DNA of 64,000 nt from Mixophyes australis (taxonomy: Eukaryota; Chordata; Amphibia; Anura; Limnodynastidae): positions 4,725,934-4,789,933 of the forward strand of contig JAVHZZ010000008.1 in the NCBI GenBank assembly GCA_036250195.1, read 5' to 3'. The first letter of the stretch is position 1. Each line of letters opens with the position of its first letter. Shown piece after piece: positions 22,794 to 33,114 of the stretch. Position numbers and translations under genes: made by a program. A model generated the notes under the pieces. It did no database searches, had not been told where the DNA came from, and saw nothing but the letters and a program-made list of their open reading frames with translations.

Positions 22794-23295
22794 TTTGGGC
22801 CCGATTAATTTTCGTTCGTAAGTCCCTTTGCGTGCCTTATCTTGCGTGAAATTCAAGTCCTGTGTTTCTCTAAAATACGTGGCTTTTAGCCGTATCATTT
22901 GCACCAGCTACAAGGCAGGTGAAATGCCAACTGATAGTCTTTGTTTTAAAAACTACACGTATGTGTCCCACTAGATAGCACAGAGCACGTGTATGCAAGT
23001 GAGACTATAAACGTGCATTGTATGTGCAGTACACATTAAGAACATCCTGCATTATGAATTTACTATTAAAAAAAAAATTACATTATTTTTATTAATGATT
23101 ATAGTATTAAGAGTTGTTCATTTATTTTACCACTTGTTGTGCATGCTTTCTGTTAGGTCCTTATATTGCTCATATGCATGTGTGTATCCTGCGCGCTGTT
23201 CTCTCTGTCTACAGACGCCAAATAACTTACAACCAGAGTGTACTTATAAACAAATTCAAATGGAAATGTATATTGAGATCCACATGCATTTAAAT

Positions 23296-24240
23296 TAGAA
23301 ATGCTCGGGCTCAGTTTTCTGAAAACCCACCCAAACTTAAGGAATCGGAGTAGGCTCGCGAGCCGGCTCTGTACTTTTGCGCGTCCTCGGATCTGAATCG
23401 AGGCAAAATGTTATTGTCGCGTTGCCGGATCTCACGGGTTTTGGATTCCATAAGTACCTCCCTCCCCAGGAGATCCAGTGCCATTGCTCACACAGAAACA
23501 GGGGTAGCAGTGTTCTTGTCACTCTCCAGTCTCCAGTGTCATTGCTCAGTGCCATTGCTCACACAGAAACAGGGGTAGCAGTGTTCTTGTCACTCTCCAG
23601 TCTCCAGTGTCATTGCTCAGTGCCATTGCTCACACAGAAACAGGGGTAGCAGTGTTCTTGTCACTCTCCCTTCTCCAGTGACATTGCTCAGTGCCATTGC
23701 TCACACAGAAACAGGGGTAGCAGTGTTCCTGTCACTCTCCAGTCTCCAGTGCCATTGCTCAGTGCCATTGCTCACACAGAAACAGGAGGGGTAGCAGTGT
23801 TCTTGTCACTCTCCAGTCTCCAGTGACATTGCTCATACAGAAACAGGAGGGTTAGCAGTGTTCTTGTCACTCTCCAGTCTCTAGTGACATTGCTCAGTGC
23901 CATTGCTCATACAGAAACAGGAGGGTTAGCAGTGTTCTTTTCACTCTCCAGTCTCCAGTGACATTGCTCAGTGCCATTGCTCATACAGAAACAGGAGGGT
24001 TAGCAGTGTTCTTGTCACTCTCCAGTCTCCAGTGCCATTGCTCACACAGAAACAGGAGGGTTAGCAGTGTTCTTGTCACTCTCCAGTCTCCAGTGCCATT
24101 GCTCAGTGTCAATAGGGATTTTAGAAAAAAATAGGGATCCAAAACCAAAACCAAAACACACAAGGGCAGTTTTGCCAAAACCAAAACATGAAGTTAATCC
24201 AGATCAAAAACCAAAACACAGGGGTCAGTGAACATCTCTA
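23296..24240 (+). mobile_element. Nonautonomous relative of the large hAT elements
   Basis: A 945-bp element flanked by a perfect 8-bp duplication atttaaat (23288-23295 and 24241-24248). The left end is tagaaatgctcggg; the right end, reverse-complemented, is tagagatgttcactgacccc followed by tgttttggtttt. That right end closely matches the left end of the 7.6-kb element at 31624. The left part also shares gcggatct/ccggatctcacggg-style words with the promoter-side end of that element. The transposase gene is absent and the centre is a 71-bp array. It could be moved in trans by an enzyme such as that of element 1; this is inference. Confidence 0.88.
23476..24110 (+). repeat. 71-bp tandem array inside the nonautonomous hAT
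   Basis: The unit begins cagtgccattgctcacacag, continues aaacaggggtagcagtgttc and ttgtcactctccagtctcca, and closes gtgtcattgct. Starts at 23476 and 23547 give 71 bp. There are about nine copies, some shortened by loss of the cagtgccattgct duplication, and later copies carry an extra agg in acaggaggg. Confidence 0.9.
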
Positions 24241-24330
24241 ATTTAAATACAATCGGAACTACACTTCTGTGCTCGTTTTTTTAAACGCAAGTTCTGTGCA
24301 GGTTGCGTCTGAACGTGGATTGGGCCCTTT

Positions 24331-25362
24331 GTAGCTACCAAACCCTGTGTTCGTGCCACCTTTGCCCTGCTGCCCTTTGCATGGTCATGTGACTGCTGAA
24401 ACCGAAGGGAATTGTAAGCCCCCAGAATGCCATGTATGTACGCCAACATTCTACTGCTCCTAAGTTCTGCTGTTCTCTTCGTCTTTGAGCAGAGGCGCGT
24501 AGCAGTGGCGGACGGACTACAAGGTAAGAAACAGATTGAGAGGGGTATCAAAGATATTTTCAGCCCTTTAAAAATCTTGCTATGATGCCCACGAGTTTCT
24601 AGCTGTACCCCTGACCGTAAGGTTTACATGCCATGAACTAGCTCAGGAGAACTCACTCTTGTCAGGTATGGTCTAATTATATGTCAGAATCTTTCATAAA
24701 CAATGTACAGTATATGTGCATTGTGTGTGTATGTGCTGTCTCTGAGAACCAGCATATCAAATAATCATCAAACAAACGCTGTTGATCCTTCTAATAGCCA
24801 CCCAGAGATAACACAACCACTGCAAGATGCTTTCATCATTCAAAAATAAAAGAAGGAGCCAGAAACTGGAGTGTCTAAAGGACATTCACAGCATCTTAAA
24901 GAGACGGGTTGCTAGTGTAGCTGGTGTCTGATCTAACTCCAACGGAAGCAATTTTAAATCTCATTCTACGTAATGCGGTCCAAGTATCAATTGTGAAGAT
25001 AAGAGAGGCACCTTGGAAACAGGAATCAGGAAATGCAATCAGCTGCTGATATTAAGACAACATGACCTTGAAAATGGTCCAGTGATGACCTTGAAGTGCC
25101 AGTGACGATAGATAAAAAGTATTTGGAAAAGTTGCTGCAAAGAAACGTGTCTGCTACCAAAAAGTGAATCATGATACTATAGTATTTCAATTATAGTAAA
25201 CGTTCAATTTGTTTTTTATAAGAATACAGTTTCAAAAAAAATTGAATTCAGATTTTTTTAATTCTATAAGTGAAGTTATACCCAATACTGTCTATATACC
25301 GAACATCTATATCCTTTTTAATCCATGTTCTGTATTCTAAAGGTGCTGTGGGGATGTATACA

Positions 25363-25363
<1 letters not shown>
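24331..25363. other. Unassigned spacer
   Basis: No recognisable gene or repeat. Confidence 0.5.

Positions 25364-25420
<57 letters not shown>
25364..25420. repeat. (TA)n microsatellite
   Basis: A pure alternating AT run of about 57 bp, followed by short gaga and gatagatag runs. Confidence 0.95.
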
Positions 25421-25426
<6 letters not shown>

Positions 25427-25470
25427 GAGAGATAGATAGATAGTTAGATATACACACAGACATACATATA

Positions 25471-26576
25471 CACTGATCAACCACGAAATTGAAACCACCA
25501 GCCTAATATTGCGAAGGTCACCCTTGTGTCACCAAAATATCTCTGACACATTGAGACATGGCCTCCACAAGACCTCTGGAGGTGTCCTGTGGTATCTGGC
25601 ACTAAGACGTTAGCAGCAGATCCTTTAAGTCCTGTAGGTTGTGAGCTGGGACCTCCATTGCTCAGACTTATTTTTCCAGCATATCCCACAGATGCTCTAT
25701 TGGATTGAGATCTGGGGAATTTGGAGGCCAAGTCAACACCTTGAACTCTTTTTCATCTTCCTCAAACCATTCCTGAACAATGTTTTGCAGTGTGACAGGG
25801 CACATTATCCTGCTGAAAGAGGCCACTGACATCAGGGAATACCGCTGCCATGAAGGGGTTTACTTGGTCTGCAACAATGTTTAGATAGGTGGTACGTGTC
25901 AAAGTAACATTCACATCAATACCAGGACCCAAGGATTTCCAACAAAACATTGCCCAGAGCATCACACCGCCTCCGCCGTCTGCCTTCTTTCCATAGTGCA
26001 TCCTGGTGCCATCTCAGCCCAAGGTAAATGACTCACATGCACCCGGCCATCCACATGATGTAAAATAAAATATGATTCATCAGACCAGGCCACCTTCATC
26101 CATTGCTCCATGATTCAGTCCTGGCTCTCAGATGCCCACTGTAGGCGCTTTGGCGGTGGACTGGTCTGCGGCTACACAGCCCCATACGCAGCAAGCTGCG
26201 ATGCTCTGTGTGTTCTGACACCTTTCTATTATAGTCAGCATTTTTTCAGTAATTTGTGTCACAGCAGATCTTCTGTGGGATTGGACCAGACGGCCTTCGC
26301 TCCCCACACACATCAATGAGCCTCAGGCGCCCATGACCCTGTCATCGGTTCACCGGTTGTCCTTCCTTGGACCAATTTTGTTTGGTACTAACCACTGTAT
26401 TCCATGAACACCCCACAAGACCGGCCGTTTTGGAGATACTCTGGAGATACTCTGACCCAGTCATCTAGCCATCAAAATTTGGTCATTGTCAAAGTTGCTC
26501 AGATCCTTACGCAACACATCAACTGCCTAACATATCACATTGACTGGCGCTATTGTAATGCGATGATCAATGGTAT
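25471..26576 (-). pseudogene. Tc1-type transposon fragment (family A), broken transposase
   Basis: The left end, cactgatcaaccacgaaatt next to a TA, resembles a Tc1 terminal repeat. On the minus strand the frames encode transposase pieces: RLVQSHRRSAVTQITEKML (26180-26300), then GGGVMLWAMFCWKSLGPG and FQQDNVPCHTAKHCSGMV (25762-25985), which hold the DDE-domain second acidic site (QQDNVPCH). Further left, in another frame, are the words encoding PNSPDLNPIEHLW-like sequence. Stops and frame shifts separate the parts. At the right the fragment reaches gtaatgcgatgatcaatgg, and its own 5' terminal repeat is missing; family B begins there. Confidence 0.8.
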
Positions 26577-27380
26577 TCACTTCACTTGCCAGTGGTTGTA
26601 TTGTTGTTGGCACAATATTGGAAGCATTGCATTGTCCAAAATGACTTGGTACACTGAAGTATTAAGATTGCCCTTCACTGGAGATAAGGGGCCTAGCCCA
26701 AACCCTGAAAAACAGCCCCATACCATTATCCCTCCTCCACCAAACTTCACAGTTGGCATAATGCAGTCAGGCAGGTAACGTTCTCCCGGCATCCGCCAAA
26801 CCCAGACTCGCCCATCTGACTGCCAAACAGAGAAGCGCGATTCATCACTCCACAGAACACGTTTCCACTGCTCCACAGTCCAGTGTTGGTGTGCATTACA
26901 CCCCTCCATCCGACGCTTGGCATTGGTCTTGGTGATGTGAGGTTTGCATGCAGCTGCTCGGCCATGGAAACCCCATCCATTAATCTCCCGCCGCACAGTT
27001 TTTGTGCTTACATTAATGGAAGTGGAAGTTCGGAACTCCTCAGCTATGGAATCAGCAGAGCCTTTTACACACCATGCGCCTTAGCAGTCGTTGACCCTGC
27101 TCTGTGATTTTACGTGGTCTTCCGCTTCGTGGCTGAGATGCTGTTGTTCCTAAATGCTTCCACTTTCTAATAATATCACTTACAGATGACCATGGAATAT
27201 CCAGGAGGGATGAAACTTCACGAACCATCTTATTACAAAGCTGGCGTCCTATCACAGTACCACGCTGGAAGTCACTGAGCTCTTCAGAACGACACATTTT
27301 GTATCACAAATGTTTGCAACGGGTCTTATTGAAACAATTCAATAATTAACAGTTGTGGCCAAATACTTTTGTCCATATAG
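26577..27380 (-). pseudogene. Tc1-type transposon fragment (family B), broken transposase
   Basis: The right end reads aatacttttgtccatatag, the complement of a Tc1-type terminus. On the minus strand the N-terminal helix-turn-helix part starts at 27297 (MCRSEELSDFQRGTVIGRQL, then SSLLDIPWSSVSDIIRKWK and the GRPRK hook motif). The catalytic part follows at 26577-26996 ([37 protein letters not shown] with the first catalytic Asp, [19 protein letters not shown]). The frame is broken between the two near 27000-27050, and the C-terminal third with the remaining catalytic residues and 3' terminal repeat is missing. It joins family A at 26576/26577. Confidence 0.82.
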
Positions 27381-28154
27381 TTTATTTATATTTAACTCTC
27401 AGGCATCACAGCCCAATGATATTCAGTTCAGTTCATAACAACCAATCAGATTCTCTCATTTTTTAGATTTGCAAATGAAAGTAATCGTTAGATGGGTCGC
27501 TACAGCTTCACAGCGTCTTATCTGCCAGACTACTTGTGCGCCAGGTCATCCCAAAACCCAGTACATTTATAGGCAGAAGGAATTACTATGAAATATGAAA
27601 TCATTCTTCAGTAAATGTATCACTGTAAGTCATTTTAGGTATAAAATAGCCCATCCACAACAAAATAAAGGGAGAGAATATTGATTTGTGAGAAGATCTA
27701 TAATAAAATAGGGCATGGCTGGGGGCATTTGCGCAGAGCCTGGGTAGACCAATACGTGGTCTAATGAATGCTTATAATTATAGTGTGACCTGTTGAGGGC
27801 CATGTATATAAACATCATTGAGTTACATAGATGCTGAGCTGTCTTTCCCAAGTTTCTAATCATCGATGGACCTCCCCAAACAACTGATGAAATCATTTTC
27901 TGTTAAACTGCAAATGCATTACACATAAAGGAACGTTTACCTGCTGCCAGAATCTGACAGGTGGGCAAAGACTTCTCTAAGTTCACTTCCCAAGAAACTA
28001 AAAATATGCTGTTTTTTTCCCTTTTCATAGCATCTGAAGTGGTCTATTTTGTGGTAAGGCCTGGGGCTACATTTCTATTACTTCTGTTGTTAATCCAGGC
28101 TTTTTGATTTGCATATATTTATTTACAAGGGACTCGGTTGCAATGTCCTATACC
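27381..28154. other. Unassigned spacer
   Basis: A 16-bp piece near 27446 (caaccaatcagattct) is shared with the MITEs at 13688 and 62905. Otherwise nothing recognisable. Confidence 0.45.
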
Positions 28155-28290
28155 AGGTCTGGCCAACCTATGACTGTCCAGGTGTTGTGAAACTACAAGT
28201 TCCAGCATACCCTGCTAGCTATCAGTTAGATATCCGCTGGGAAAGCATGCTGGGGCTTGTAGTTACACAACGCCTAGAGAGCTAAAAGCT
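28155..28290. mobile_element. Short foldback MITE
   Basis: The arms gttgtgaaactacaagttcc with agcat, and atgct with ggggcttgtagttacacaac, are inverted copies around a roughly 40-bp loop. The left edge ggtctggccaacc is typical of small hAT-like foldback repeats. No clear target duplication was found. Confidence 0.7.
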
Positions 28291-29884
28291 AAAAATAAAC
28301 CTTTGTCTTCTCAAGACACCCCAGGGTCCTTATTCACCCTATAAATAATACGATTTATAAACACAGCTAAAGGTTTTTTAAGTTCAGATTGTAAGAAAGA
28401 TATAAAAATCCTCTTCAATTTTAATTACCACGTTTGTGGTTCTGTACGGCTCCTTTACTGCAGCTTCCAATCGATGGTTAGACTGAATAAAAAGTTTACA
28501 TTCCAGCAGAGGATAAGATGTAAAATGTCTTTCAAAAGTTTTAACTGATACTGTCCTTGTATCTCACATTAAACAGGGAATATACGTCACATAAGAGGGA
28601 ATATCTATGCAGTTCAAAATAAACAAATTATAGATCTTGACATTTTTTATTCCAAAGCTCTCAACCAGCTTAAAGATTTTATTGATTTCTGAGCTATCAC
28701 TGTCAGAACAGTCATCTAAAGAAAATTGTGTATTATGTCTGTATTAAAATAAGCAGAAGCTTCAGGATTCAGGTGTCTGGAAATATAAGTCTAGATTATT
28801 ATTTGTGTGTTAAATTCTCCTCTCGGTAGGTCAATTATTTTTATTCGCTTTGAAGCCATGACATTTTTATGACAATGAGTTAATACGTAAAATAATATAT
28901 TTTATTTTACGGTAAGGAATAAAAAATGGATTCCTGGGAACCAAGCTCATTAATTTTGATAAAAGGGATAATTCTGTTGTAACGTGCCAACCTATAGGGG
29001 AGCGGAGTACAATAAAATTTGAGCAGCACAGACAGAATTTTAATACGTTAAGAGGAAATATTAAAGTACGTTCTGTTAAGTGTTTTGTCAGAATTTGCAC
29101 TCGTACGGCCTGATCCATGTTTGGATATATACGTCCGTTTGCGCAGCATGTCTATCTCTGCGCATTCTCTGAATAGGGCATTAAACCAATGAATGCAATT
29201 GTGTGCAATTCATGTCTAAACATGGCTGGACTTTAACCAATCACAAGGCTGCCACCACTGCAGGGCAAGAAGGCAAATTCAATGTACTATTGATAAAAAA
29301 AATTAAAAACTTTCCTGATAAAATCTCCGTCTTAGTTCTACTTATATCACCCACAATTGAATGTATTTATTATTGTAATAGTATCCTACAGAATTTAACA
29401 AATACTCTAATGGTTTTTTTTACTTTCAGGATAGTCTCCCCAAAACCATTAAAAAAAAGTTAAGGATAGTTTGAATCTTCCTTGGGAGAAACTTAAATAA
29501 AAATTACAACACTCCTTGAGCATAGACCTTTAGGGCATAGGCAAACCGAGGAGGTTGGGGGAGGGGGTTCCGAGTGCCTGGAAAACCCCTTCCAAGCCTG
29601 GGGCACTGTATAATTGAGATGGCTGGACCCTGCTCCTGCTTCACACAGCTCTGCTTGAAAAGGGAGATCTGCGTGCACCTAACAGTAGTACACGCAGCAT
29701 TGCCCATGTATATTATGGGGATAGGAAGAGTTGGAGAGCAGCCAAGCACTATCTAATATTATAGCCACGCCCCCATGCATGCTGATCACGCCCACTGGTG
29801 GCGTGGTGTGGAAACCCCACTCTACAAATCCTGTGTTTGCCCATGTAGGGAATGCCATTTATATGATAACCTTTTGAATCAGGT
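28291..29884. other. Unassigned stretch, one possible hAT fragment
   Basis: Around 29532-29850 the left motif gggcataggcaaac and the right motif gtttgcccatgtaggg are roughly inverted, so a 0.3-kb nonautonomous DNA element is possible. I could not find its target duplication. The rest is AT-rich and unassigned. Confidence 0.35.
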
Positions 29885-30290
29885 AGGGCTAGGTACACAT
29901 TACAGTATTTTCAGCCGATTTGTGGATTAATTGGACGATAAATGACCGTTTGGTCCGATATTGCATTAAATGATGAATGATAGTCGTCGAAGAGCTCATG
30001 AAATCATTGATCGAGATCTTCAAACTGATTTGAAATTCTCGTTCAGCAATGGAACGATGTCATTCCAATTCTGCAGTGTGTATACACTCATGATCAGGAT
30101 CTCTATAGAGCTTACAGAGTCAGGATCTTTTCATCCGATGGTTATGAAGAATGAAGAGCACAGAACTGACGGTAAATCTTGTAAAACGTATATAGTGTGT
30201 GCACGTGAGTTGGGACTTTTTTTTATTATCAGTCGTTGGTAAAATCATTATAGATAACACAGAGAACATTTCTGCAGTGAGCACTCAGCC
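29885..30290 (+). mobile_element. Second copy of the 39-1548 family, not expanded
   Basis: About 406 bp with ends gggctaggtacacattacag and ctgcagtgagcactcagcc. It follows the other copy through cgataaatgaccgttt, ccgatattgcatta, gaacgat, ttccaattctgcagtgtgta, tcatccgatggttatga, agaatgaagagcacagaact and gttgggactttttttt. At the place where the other copy has 25 units, this one has a single unit-like stretch (ctgcagtgtgtatacactca, tgatcaggatctctatag). Confidence 0.82.
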
Positions 30291-31559
30291 TGTGAAAGAA
30301 CTGCCAAGTCAAGGTATATGTATAGACATTTTGCAGACGTGTTCTAAGGTTAATTACTTTCCATTATGCGCTGAAACCAATGAATGAGCCTGATAATATC
30401 AGCTACTTGATGAATATATGTACCTAAAGGCCTATTGAAGGCACTTATTGAATAATCCAATGTGCGGTCATTGTGAGCTGGACTAATTCTGTTACTCAGC
30501 TGATGTCTTCATGAACACAAAGCTCGACCAGAAGTCTCATGAAAGACTGACTGGTAATACAGGGAAACATATAGATGAGTTCTTGACAATAGACTGAGAG
30601 GCATTTAATGCAGAACACATTAAGCTTTGTATTCATTTGCTTGAATGCCGAATTGTTGGTTAGATTTTATTATAAAGATAAGTGATCACCGCATCAGCTC
30701 GTATTAGTCTAGAGAAAGATACGAGCGGGTTTTACTCAATATTTTTCATTTCTATAGTATATTTTAATCGTGATATAAAGCCATTTAAATATTTTTGCAG
30801 GTCGGATCTTTTGTCAATTACTGGATCATAAGGGGATGCGGGAATACTCATGATCTCCAACTGGCCAGCTGCAATTCCACTGCCAGCAGATAGAGGGAGT
30901 ATGGCTTAGCGTAAAGACGTGGCTTAGTGAGCAAACTTATTTTACAAAGCAGTGGAAGCCAAGTGTGAGAGAAAGAAGAGACCTCACAGGGAGCGTGGTG
31001 GGTAAGTACTTACCTTCTTTATATTTGGCACCAGATAAAGTTCACAATATTATTATTGGCATCAAATATTCTCATTATTGTAATCTTGGTATCAGATTTG
31101 GCTCACTCATACCTGCCAACATTTACAAAGAAAAATGTGCTCAAAATAAGCCACACATAAGGTTCTAAATCCGACAACATCTTGTCTTGATTACTATTTT
31201 GCTGTACGGCGGCTGAAACCTGCAAGTGATTTATGGCGGTTTTAAAACCACTAAATCGCATGTGGTTTAAGCTATAACACATGCGTTTCAGGCAAAACCA
31301 CGTGGTAATACCAGATGAAACAAAACTGGTTTTACCATAAATTATCTTCTAAAACACTGCTACTTGCATCGGGTTGGCCCCCCAAAAAATATTTGTCTGG
31401 TACCCTTGGTAATTTAAATATTATAGTAAAGTGCCCATTCACACGTGCTAAAATATTAGTGCCCCTATAAAGTATAAAATAACACATTTCATTGGGCACC
31501 TTTAAAAAAAAATGACCCAGAAGAAATAGTCACCTGACATATTCATCCAACGGGAATAG
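30291..31559. other. Unassigned stretch
   Basis: No recognisable gene. catacctgccaacatt near 31110 resembles the TIR of the hAT at 2011 but has no partner that I can find. Confidence 0.45.
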
Positions 31560-32020
31560 AAGAGGATACCTAGATGAAATGTCAGGCACCCAATCAGAAA
31601 CAGCCTTTTATCTTGGTAAAAACTAGAGATGGTCACTGACCCCCGTGTTTTGGTTTTGGATTCGGTTTTGGATCTGGATTACCGTCGTGTTTTGGTTTTG
31701 GTTTTGGTTTTGCAAAACCTCCATTGCGTGTTTTGGTTTTGGTTTTGGTTTTGTTTGGTTTTGTTTTGCTATTTTTTGGGAAAATCCATGTTTTTGGGCC
31801 TAAATTAACCCAATTTAGTGCTCCAACTGTTTTAGAGACAAGTAATCTAATTGTTGAGGTAATAAATCATCCAAAAAAACAGTTTAATTCTTCGTTGGTA
31901 GGCCTATTCTACACACAAAACAGATTGTCTTCCTCTCCATCTATGCATATTGGCAATGCAGCCATCGTCTTTGAATGTATATTACACCCTACACTTATAG
32001 TTAAATATGTAAAGAAATGG

Positions 32021-32945
32021 AAAAAGCCAGTTTGGTTTCTGTCTCTCAAGGCCCCCCTCCACTTGTATAAAATACCAAAAAATTCAGCCATTATAGACTG
32101 TACAATATTAATTGACATGGAGAAAGCCAGTTTGGTTTCTGTCTCTCAAGGCCCCCCTCCACTTGTATAAAATACCAAAAAATTCAGCCATTATAGACTG
32201 TACAATATTAATTGACATGGAGAAAGCCAGTTTGGTTTCTGTCTCTCAAGGCCCCCCTCCACTTGTATAAAATACCAAAAAATTCAGCCATTATAGACTG
32301 TACAATATTAATTGACATGGAGAAAGCCAGTTTGGTTTCTGTCTCTCAAGGCCCCCCTCCACTTGTATAAAATACCAAAAAATTCAGCCATTATAGACTG
32401 TACAATATTAATTGACATGGAGAAAGCCAGTTTGGTTTCTGTCTCTCTAGGCCCCCCTCCACTTGTATAAAATACTAAAAAATTCAGCCATTATAGACTG
32501 TACAATATTAATTGACATGGAGAAAGACAGTTTGGGGTCACTCTGTCTCTCTAGGCCCCCCTCCACTTGTATAAAATACCAAAAAATTCAGCCATTATAG
32601 ACTGTACAATATTAATTGACATGGAGAAAGCCAGTTTGGTTTCTGTCTCTCTAGGCCCCCCTCCACTTGTATAAAATACTAAAAAATTCAGCCATTATAG
32701 ACTGTACAATATTAATTGACATGGAGAAAGACAGTTTGGGGTCACTCTGTCTCTCTAGGCCCCCCTCCACTTGTATAAAATACCAAAAAATTCAGCCATT
32801 ATAGACTGTACAATATTAATTGACATGGAAAAAGCCAGTTTGGTTTCTGTCTCTCTAGGCCCCCCTCCACTTGTATAAAATACCCAAAAATTCAGCCATT
32901 ATAGACTGTACAATATTATGAAAAATGGACAAAGCCAGTTTAGGG
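32021..32945 (-). repeat. 100/104-bp array downstream of the transposase
   Basis: Unit starts (agaaagccagtttgg, then ctgtctctcaaggccccc, cacttgtataaaatacc, ttcagccattatagactg) lie at 32021, 32121, 32221, 32321, 32421, 32521, 32625, 32725 and 32829, with a degraded piece from 32929. Two classes exist, ggtttctgtctc (100 bp) and ggggtcactctgtctc (104 bp); the right half alternates between them, forming a roughly 204-bp higher-order unit. Confidence 0.95.
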
Positions 32946-33114
32946 TCACTCTGTCTATGACACCCTACCCTTAAGGATAAATTGCCCTAACAGCAGGCTT
33001 TCAAGATGGTATGTGATATGGAAATGCCACAAGTCCCTTTCCTCTTTGGGGGTAGATTGCACCCTACACTTACATAGAAAGTTTTAAAAAGATGTTATCG
33101 GCATCATCTTCAGC

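Larger units (their letters stand above)
22797..24327. mobile_element. MITE interrupted by a nonautonomous hAT
   Basis: The outer ends are gggcccgattaattttcgtt and acgtggattgggccc, an imperfect inverted repeat, with ttt on both sides (22794-22796 and 24328-24330). Removing the inserted element at 23296-24240 leaves about 590 bp. The T-rich duplication could partly be chance, so the Harbinger-like assignment is tentative. Confidence 0.65.

Noticed and set aside
31724..32170. 148-codon open frame at the left end of element 1
   Set aside because: It runs from gttttg-rich terminal sequence into the 100-bp array and ends within it; no domain is visible.
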